Origin: Enterobacter sp. Ag1
GTDB taxonomy: Bacteria > Pseudomonadota > Gammaproteobacteria > Enterobacterales > Enterobacteriaceae
Length of the DNA stretch: 64,000 nt
Direction: 5' to 3'
Assembly: GCA_000277545.1 (NCBI GenBank)
Contig: AKXM01000027.1
Location: forward strand, 1-64,000
Shown here piece after piece: positions 58,449-64,000 of the stretch. A program made the position numbers and the translations under genes. The number at the start of each line of letters is the position of its first letter. Positions within the stretch are counted from its first letter, which is position 1. Under the pieces are notes generated by a model. That model saw nothing but the letters and a program-made list of their open reading frames with translations. It had not been told where the DNA came from and made no database searches.

Positions 58449-59732
58449 TTAGCCCTGCAGCTTCGCCAGCATCTCACGCGTGACCAGTACAATGCCCTCT
58501 TCAGAGCGATAAAAACGGCGCGCATCCTCTTCGGCATTTTCGCCAACCACCATGCCTTCAGGGATCACGCAGGCGCGGTCGATAATGCAGCGGCGTAATC
58601 GGCAGGAGCGACCGACAATAACGTCCGGCAGCAGGACGGATGAATCGATGTTGCAGAACGAGTTGATACGCACGCGAGGAAACAGCACCGACTGCACAAC
58701 GACTGAACCAGAAATAATGCAGCCGCCGGACACCAGCGAGTTCAGCGTCATGCCGTGACTGCCGGAGCGATCCTGAACGAATTTAGCGGGCGGCAGCGGC
58801 TCCATATGGGTGCGGATCGGCCAGGCCTGGTCATACATATCCAGTTCCGGCATCACCGAGGCCAGGTCAAGGTTGGCTTTCCAGTAGGCTTCCAGCGTGC
58901 CTACATCGCGCCAGTAAGGCTCGGCGTTAGGGTCGGACTGTACGCAGGAGAGCGGGAACGGGTGGGCGTAAGCTTCTCCCGCGCGAGTGATTTTCGGGAT
59001 AATGTCTTTGCCAAAATCGTGGCTGGAGTTTTCATCCCGGTCATCTTCTTCCAGGAGCTTAAACAGGTAATCCGCATCAAAAACGTAGATGCCCATGCTG
59101 GCCAGAGACTTACTGCTGTCGTTGGGCATCGTCGGCGGGTTTTCCGGCTTCTCCACGAAATCGATAATTTTTTCGTCCGCATCCACCGCCATAACGCCAA
59201 ACGCTGATGCTTCATGCACCGGCACCGGCATGCAGGCCACGGTGCAGCGTGCGCCCTTTTCGACGTGATCGATCAGCATGCGCGAGTAGTCCTGCTTGTA
59301 GATGTGGTCCCCGGCCAGGATGACCACATATTCGGCGTCGTAACGTCGAATAATGTCGAGGTTCTGGGTCACGGCGTCCGCCGTGCCGCGATACCAGTTT
59401 TCACCGTGTACGCGCTGCTGGGCGGGCAGCAAATCCACAAACTCGTTCATCTCTTCGCTGAAAAAAGACCAGCCGCGCTGAATATGCTGCACCAGGGTGT
59501 GCGATTGATATTGAGTAATCACCCCAATGCGGCGAATGCCGGAGTTAATGCAGTTGGATAGCGCAAAATCAATAATGCGGAACTTGCCGCCAAAGTGAAC
59601 AGCAGGCTTGGCGCGGGTCGACGTGAGATCCTTCAGTCGAGTCCCGCGGCCACCGGCCAGAATTAACGCAACGGATTTGATGGGCAGCTGGCGGGCCAAC
59701 ATCAGCGGATCGTTTTTCTCAAACCTAACCAT
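58449..59732 (-). CDS. glgC: Glucose-1-phosphate adenylyltransferase GlgC
   Basis: A 427-residue enzyme making ADP-glucose from ATP and glucose 1-phosphate, the committed and allosterically controlled step of glycogen synthesis. The nucleotide-binding [20 protein letters not shown] is near residue 22, with the activator-site lysine in [24 protein letters not shown] and [17 protein letters not shown] follow, with a C-terminal left-handed beta helix. ATG 59732 is chosen because AAGGAG is well placed. Upstream in-frame ATGs lack support. Slightly shorter than E. coli GlgC at the C-terminus (ends KLQG). Confidence 0.96.
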   Translation of the reverse strand: MVRFEKNDPLMLARQLPIKSVALILAGGRGTRLKDLTSTRAKPAVHFGGKFRIIDFALSNCINSGIRRIGVITQYQSHTLVQHIQRGWSFFSEEMNEFVDLLPAQQRVHGENWYRGTADAVTQNLDIIRRYDAEYVVILAGDHIYKQDYSRMLIDHVEKGARCTVACMPVPVHEASAFGVMAVDADEKIIDFVEKPENPPTMPNDSSKSLASMGIYVFDADYLFKLLEEDDRDENSSHDFGKDIIPKITRAGEAYAHPFPLSCVQSDPNAEPYWRDVGTLEAYWKANLDLASVMPELDMYDQAWPIRTHMEPLPPAKFVQDRSGSHGMTLNSLVSGGCIISGSVVVQSVLFPRVRINSFCNIDSSVLLPDVIVGRSCRLRRCIIDRACVIPEGMVVGENAEEDARRFYRSEEGIVLVTREMLAKLQG

Positions 59733-59746
59733 GACGAACTCCTTTT

Positions 59747-61729
59747 TCATGACTTGTGGAACACGCAAACTCCGTGCGCGGGACCATGCCATACAACCAT
59801 CACGACCGGGTTGTCCTCTCCGGCAAACGGAGGAACAGCGTGCCATTCCCCCTCAGGTAGAACGATGTCCGCAACATCTTCGGTCGCGTTAATTGCGATA
59901 AGCCAGCGGTCGGACAGCTGGATTTGCAGGCGATGTACGCCGTTTTGCCACTCATCGACGTTCAGGGGTTGCGCGTCTTTATTCAGCCAACGGACGTTGC
60001 CATCACCCTCTTCCCACCAGCGGTTGGCGGTCAGCGCCGGGATCGCCTGTCGAAGCTGGAGGAGCGCCGCCGTAAAGGCCGTCAGGCCGTCATTGCCCTC
60101 AGCCCAGTCAAGCCAGGTCAGCACGTTGTCCTGGCAGTAGGCATTGTTGTTGCCGTGCTGGCTGTGGCCGTGTTCATCCCCGGCAAGCAGCATCGGTGTG
60201 CCCTGCGAGAGCAGCAGCGTGGTGAGCAGGGCATGCACGCTGTCGCGCCGCCGTTCCTTGGTAATCAAGCTGGCTTCAAGCCCTTCAAACCCATAGTTGT
60301 TACTAAAATTGCTGTTGGTGCCGTCGCGGTTATCTTCGCCGTTGGCTTCGTTATGCTTCTGGTTAAAACTCACGCAATCCCGCAGCGTAAAACCATCATG
60401 GGCGGTGATTAAATTAATGCTGGTGGAAGGCAGCCTTTCGCCGTGGCGATAAACGTCGCTCGAGCCAGCAAAGCGGCAGGCGAAGCCGCCCAAAGAGAGA
60501 TCCTGCTGGAGCCAGAAGCGGCGCATCCCGTCCCTGAAATGATCGTTCCATTCGGCAAACAGCGGAGGGAAATTACCGACCTGATAACCGCCCTGGCCGA
60601 TGTCCCAGGGCTCCGCAATCAGCTTCACCTGCGACAGGTGAGGATCGTTTTTGATTGCCTCAAACAGCGGGGCGTCATGCCGAAATTCGGGCGTGCGCCC
60701 CATTACCGAAGCCAAATCGAACCGGAAACCGTCCACGTGAAAACTGTCCACCCAGTAGCGCAGGCAGTCGATCATCAGGGCAACCACGCCCGGCGTGCTG
60801 AGATTCAGGGTGTTCCCGCAGCCGGTCCAGTTCTGGTAATCGCCATTGTCCATTAACCAATAATAGCTACGGTTGTCGATTCCGCTCAGCGACAGCGTTG
60901 GGCCGTCCTTGTCCAGCTCCGCGCTGTGGTTCAACACAATGTCGAGGATCACTTCTATACCGGCCTGATGCAGCGCTTTGATGGCGCCACGCAGCTCGTT
61001 GGCAGCGTTGTGGGGGTTCTGGTCTATCGCGTAGTAGCTTTCAACGGCATAGAAAGCGCGAGGGTTGTAACCCCAATAGTTACTCAGCCCAAGCTGGGAA
61101 ATGCGTGGCTCGGTAACAAAATGCGCCACGGGCAGCAGCTCAAGCGCCGTGATGCCCAGGCGCTTGAAGTAGTCGATCATCACCGGATGCCCCAGCGCGG
61201 CATAAGTCCCACGCAGCTCTTCCGGGATGCCGGGGTGGAGCAACGTCAGCCCGCGAACATGAGCTTCATAGATAACCGTGTTGCCCCACGGCGTTCGGAG
61301 CGGCCAGTCGTCTTCCCAGTCAAATTTTTCTCTGACCACCACGCACTTCGCCATGTGCGGGGCGCTGTCTTCAAGGTTGGGCTCATCGTAGCCGCAGTGA
61401 AAATGCGGGTGATCTTCTGCCCCGCCGACGACCACGCGAGCACAGGGATCGAGCAGCAGCTTCGCCGGGTTGAAACGGTGGCCCTGCTCAGGTGCCCACG
61501 GGCCATGAACCCGGTAGCCGTACAGCTGCCCCGGCTTGCCATCCGGCAAATAGCCGTGCCAGATATCCCCGGAGCGCGCAGGCATGTCGTAGCGGCGCTC
61601 GTGGCCATGCTCGTCGAACAAGCACAGCTCGATCTTTTCCGCATGCACGGAATAGAGCGTGAAGTTAACGCCTTTGCCGTCGAAATACGCCCCAAAAGGA
61701 GCCGGACTGCCTTGGGTAAGCTGCGTCAT
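59747..61729 (-). CDS. glgX: Glycogen debranching enzyme GlgX
   Basis: A 660-residue GH13 isoamylase-type enzyme hydrolysing alpha-1,6 branches of phosphorylase limit dextrin. An N-terminal CBM48 domain ([20 protein letters not shown]) precedes the catalytic barrel, whose conserved regions read [20 protein letters not shown] (nucleophile Asp), LIAEPWDIG (acid/base Glu) and [13 protein letters not shown]. The ATG overlaps the glgB stop as ATGA. An upstream start at 61783 would lie deep inside glgB. glgC begins 14 bp after its stop. Confidence 0.96.
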   Translation of the reverse strand: MTQLTQGSPAPFGAYFDGKGVNFTLYSVHAEKIELCLFDEHGHERRYDMPARSGDIWHGYLPDGKPGQLYGYRVHGPWAPEQGHRFNPAKLLLDPCARVVVGGAEDHPHFHCGYDEPNLEDSAPHMAKCVVVREKFDWEDDWPLRTPWGNTVIYEAHVRGLTLLHPGIPEELRGTYAALGHPVMIDYFKRLGITALELLPVAHFVTEPRISQLGLSNYWGYNPRAFYAVESYYAIDQNPHNAANELRGAIKALHQAGIEVILDIVLNHSAELDKDGPTLSLSGIDNRSYYWLMDNGDYQNWTGCGNTLNLSTPGVVALMIDCLRYWVDSFHVDGFRFDLASVMGRTPEFRHDAPLFEAIKNDPHLSQVKLIAEPWDIGQGGYQVGNFPPLFAEWNDHFRDGMRRFWLQQDLSLGGFACRFAGSSDVYRHGERLPSTSINLITAHDGFTLRDCVSFNQKHNEANGEDNRDGTNSNFSNNYGFEGLEASLITKERRRDSVHALLTTLLLSQGTPMLLAGDEHGHSQHGNNNAYCQDNVLTWLDWAEGNDGLTAFTAALLQLRQAIPALTANRWWEEGDGNVRWLNKDAQPLNVDEWQNGVHRLQIQLSDRWLIAINATEDVADIVLPEGEWHAVPPFAGEDNPVVMVVWHGPAHGVCVFHKS

Positions 61730-63915
61730 GCGTCCCCCTCGCGGATCAACCAGAGCGTGGCCAGCGGCGGTAGCGTAATACACAGCGAATGGTCGCGACC
61801 GTGGCTTGGCACCGCCTCGCTACGCACCGTGCCGCTGTTACCGGCGTTGCTGCCGTGATAGTGCATGGAGTCGGTATTCAGCTCTTCGCGCCAGCGCCCT
61901 GGCTGGTTGATGCCGAAGCGATAGTGGTAACGCGGCACCGGCGTAAAGTTGCTGGCGACAATCACTTCATTGCCCTCGGCATCACGCCGCACGAAAATAA
62001 AGACTGAATTGGCCTTATCTTCCACCACCAGCCATTCAAAGCCGTAGCCGTCAAAATCCAGCTGATGCAAGGCCGCATGACGCCGATAGGTATGATTCAG
62101 GTCGCGTACGAGGCGCTGCACGCCGTGGTGCCAGTTATCGCCGCCCTGCAGCAGGTGCCAGTCGAGGCTGCTGTCGTGGTTCCACTCTCGCCCATGGGCA
62201 AATTCGTTGCCCATAAACAGCAGCTTTTTGCCTGGAAATGCCCACATCCAGCCGTAGTAGGCGCGAAGATTGGCAAACTTCTGCCAGGCATCCCCCGGCA
62301 TACGATCAAGAATGGATTTTTTGCCGTGCACGACTTCATCGTGAGACAGCGGCAGCACAAAGTTTTCGGTGCCGTTGTACAGCATGCCGAAGGTCATTTT
62401 GTCGTGATGGTACTGGCGGTATACCGGGTCAAGCTTCATGTAATCGAGCGTGTCGTGCATCCAGCCCAGGTTCCACTTAAACCAGAACCCCAGGCCGCCC
62501 ATACCTGGTGGGCGAGAGACACCGGCAAAATCGGTGGACTCTTCCGCCATGGTCACCGCCCCCGGGGTTTGCTCGCCGATGATGCGGTTAGTGCTACGCA
62601 AAAACGCAATCGCTTCCAGGTTCTCACGCCCGCCGTGCTCATTCGGCACCCATTGGCCGCTTTCCCGGCTATAGTCGCGATAAATCATCGACGCCACGGC
62701 ATCCACACGCAGGCCGTCAATGCCAAACCGCTCAATCCAGTAGAGCGCGTTGCCCACCAGATAGTTGCTGACTTCCCGGCGGCCATAGTTGTAAATCAGC
62801 GTGTTCCAGTCCTGGTGGTAGCCCTCTTGCGGATTGCCGTGTTCATACAGCGCGGTGCCGTCGAACTTCGCCAGCCCGGCGTCATCCGTCGGGAAATGGC
62901 CCGGTACCCAGTCCAGCAGAACATTAAGCCCGGCTTCGTGGGCGGTTCTGATGAAATAGAGGAAGTCGTCGCGAGTACCGAAACGACGCGTCGGCGCGTA
63001 AAGCCCCTGCGGCTGATAGCCCCAGCTGCCGTCAAACGGATGCTCGTTAACCGGCAGCAGTTCAAGATGGGTAAAGCCCATCTCTTTGACGTAGGGAATG
63101 AGCTGATCCGCCAGTTCGCGGTAGCTGAGCCAGAAATTATTGTCGGTGTGGCGACGCCAGGAGCCGAGATGCACCTCATAGATGGAGATGGGTTGATCAA
63201 AACCGTTAGCTTTCTGCCGCTCGGGGCTGAGCGTGGTTTTCTCCGGCAGGCCGCAAATCAGCGAGGCCGTTTCCGGGCGCATTTGCGCTTCAAAAGCATA
63301 AGGATCGGCTTTAATACGCAGCCGCCCTTCGGCGTCCAGCAATTCAAATTTATAAAGCTGGCCGTTGTGCGCCCCGGGGATAAACAGCTCCCAAATGCCG
63401 CTTTCGCGCCGCAGCCGCATCGGATGGCGGCGGCCATCCCAATAGTTAAACTGCCCCACCACGGAAACGCGACGGGCGTTGGGGGCCCACAGCAAGAAAC
63501 GCGTTCCGGTCACGCCGTCCATGGTATCTGCATGCGCACCCAGCGTTTCATAAGGGCGTAAATGCGTGCCTTCTGAGAGCAGCCAGCTATCCAGCTCCTG
63601 AGTCAAAGGACCAAAACGGTAGGGATCGTCGATCAGGTTTTCCTGGCCGTGCCAGACAACGGCAAGCTGGTAGCGAAAAGCATTTTTACGGCGAGGGATC
63701 AGCCCGCAGAAGAAGCCGCGGGAATCGAGGCAGTCGAGCTGGGCGACTTTACGCCCTGTTTTAGGCTCAATAACCCACACTTCGGTGGCGTCAGGCAGGA
63801 GTGCCCGAACTTCAAGCCCGGCGTCGGTTTGGTGCATTCCCAGCAGGGAAAACGGATCGGCAAAATGACCCGCAATTAGCGCATTAATCACGTCTCTTTC
63901 CGGCAGAACAGACAT
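61726..63915 (-). CDS. glgB: 1,4-alpha-glucan branching enzyme GlgB
   Basis: A 729-residue GH13 enzyme forming alpha-1,6 branches in glycogen. Two N-terminal beta domains (GE N-domain and CBM48, [24 protein letters not shown] region near 130) precede the catalytic barrel with [26 protein letters not shown] (nucleophile Asp), [11 protein letters not shown] (acid/base Glu) and [12 protein letters not shown]. First gene of glgBXCAP. The promoter should lie upstream of 63915, mostly beyond the window. AAAAAGGAAAATGCC gives its ribosome-binding site. Confidence 0.97.
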   Translation of the reverse strand: MSVLPERDVINALIAGHFADPFSLLGMHQTDAGLEVRALLPDATEVWVIEPKTGRKVAQLDCLDSRGFFCGLIPRRKNAFRYQLAVVWHGQENLIDDPYRFGPLTQELDSWLLSEGTHLRPYETLGAHADTMDGVTGTRFLLWAPNARRVSVVGQFNYWDGRRHPMRLRRESGIWELFIPGAHNGQLYKFELLDAEGRLRIKADPYAFEAQMRPETASLICGLPEKTTLSPERQKANGFDQPISIYEVHLGSWRRHTDNNFWLSYRELADQLIPYVKEMGFTHLELLPVNEHPFDGSWGYQPQGLYAPTRRFGTRDDFLYFIRTAHEAGLNVLLDWVPGHFPTDDAGLAKFDGTALYEHGNPQEGYHQDWNTLIYNYGRREVSNYLVGNALYWIERFGIDGLRVDAVASMIYRDYSRESGQWVPNEHGGRENLEAIAFLRSTNRIIGEQTPGAVTMAEESTDFAGVSRPPGMGGLGFWFKWNLGWMHDTLDYMKLDPVYRQYHHDKMTFGMLYNGTENFVLPLSHDEVVHGKKSILDRMPGDAWQKFANLRAYYGWMWAFPGKKLLFMGNEFAHGREWNHDSSLDWHLLQGGDNWHHGVQRLVRDLNHTYRRHAALHQLDFDGYGFEWLVVEDKANSVFIFVRRDAEGNEVIVASNFTPVPRYHYRFGINQPGRWREELNTDSMHYHGSNAGNSGTVRSEAVPSHGRDHSLCITLPPLATLWLIREGDA

Positions 63916-64000
63916 GGCATTTTCCTTTTTTATGTGTCACCGATGACCCGCCCTACGCCTGCGTGCGGATACGACACTTATCATTGACCCCGACGAACGG

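Noticed and set aside
62065..63561. 498-codon open frame on the plus strand
   Set aside because: Antisense to glgB. No recognisable domain and no ribosome-binding site. A mirror of GC-rich third positions.

Overview
The window is chromosomal DNA of a gammaproteobacterium of the order Enterobacterales, most likely family Enterobacteriaceae. The gene order from nirC through cysG, yhfS-Z, trpS, dam, aroKB, hofM-Q, mrcA, hslRO, pckA, envZ-ompR, feoABC, bioH, nfuA, malPQ-malT and the glp genes to glgBXCAP is the classical nir-to-glg arc of Escherichia coli relatives, and nearly every protein has the family's usual length and catalytic residues. I did not settle the genus. Several E. coli K-12 blocks are absent (yhfL/frl between cysG and yhfS, gntT after nfuA, rtc after malT), and the glpD-glpEGR block is inverted, so this is a related genus rather than Escherichia. 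Coding density is high and nothing resembles a prophage, integrative island or CRISPR array. The only mobile element is a partial IS481-family insertion sequence at the left edge.

Layout. 1-501: end of the IS with a leftward, incomplete transposase. 576-2769: nirC and cysG (nitrite uptake; siroheme synthesis). 2797-10227: the yhfS-T-U-php-yhfW-X-Y-Z cluster, a complete but functionally unsolved set with two PLP enzymes, a lactonase-like amidohydrolase, a phosphopentomutase-like enzyme, a membrane protein, a lone PRD protein and a GntR-like regulator. 10364-16714: trpS-gph-rpe-dam-damX-aroB-aroK, read leftward. 17034-20422: hofQ-P-O-N-M, a PilMNOPQ-like DNA-uptake/pilus secretin set. 20562-28269: mrcA, nudE, igaA, yrfG, hslR and hslO (cell wall, Rcs control, heat shock). 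28305-37296: yhgE, pckA, envZ/ompR, greB and yhgF (tex). 37748-42767: feoABC, bioH, gntX and nfuA (ferrous iron, biotin, Fe-S delivery). 42834-50450: malQ-malP and divergent malT. 50579-54284: glpD and divergent glpE-glpG-glpR. 54430-63915: the glycogen operon glgB-X-C-A-P.

How the genes work together. malPQ, glgP and glgX form a maltodextrin/glycogen circuit, with MalT and CRP-like sites in the malP-malT gap. The feo genes import Fe(II), and siroheme synthase and NfuA are downstream users of iron. glpD is faced by an operator resembling GlpR sites, and glpR lies in the same block.

Most worth a second look: (i) the yhf cluster with AT-rich dyads in its two regulatory gaps, a candidate undescribed catabolic pathway; (ii) a family of intergenic GC-rich palindromes, two of which flank the inverted glp block in opposite orientation, while the IS appears to have inserted in the loop of another; (iii) a GlpG rhomboid with a shortened, diverged gate; (iv) an open frame running past the end of hofQ. 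Functions given for recognised genes rest on family knowledge recalled without database searches.
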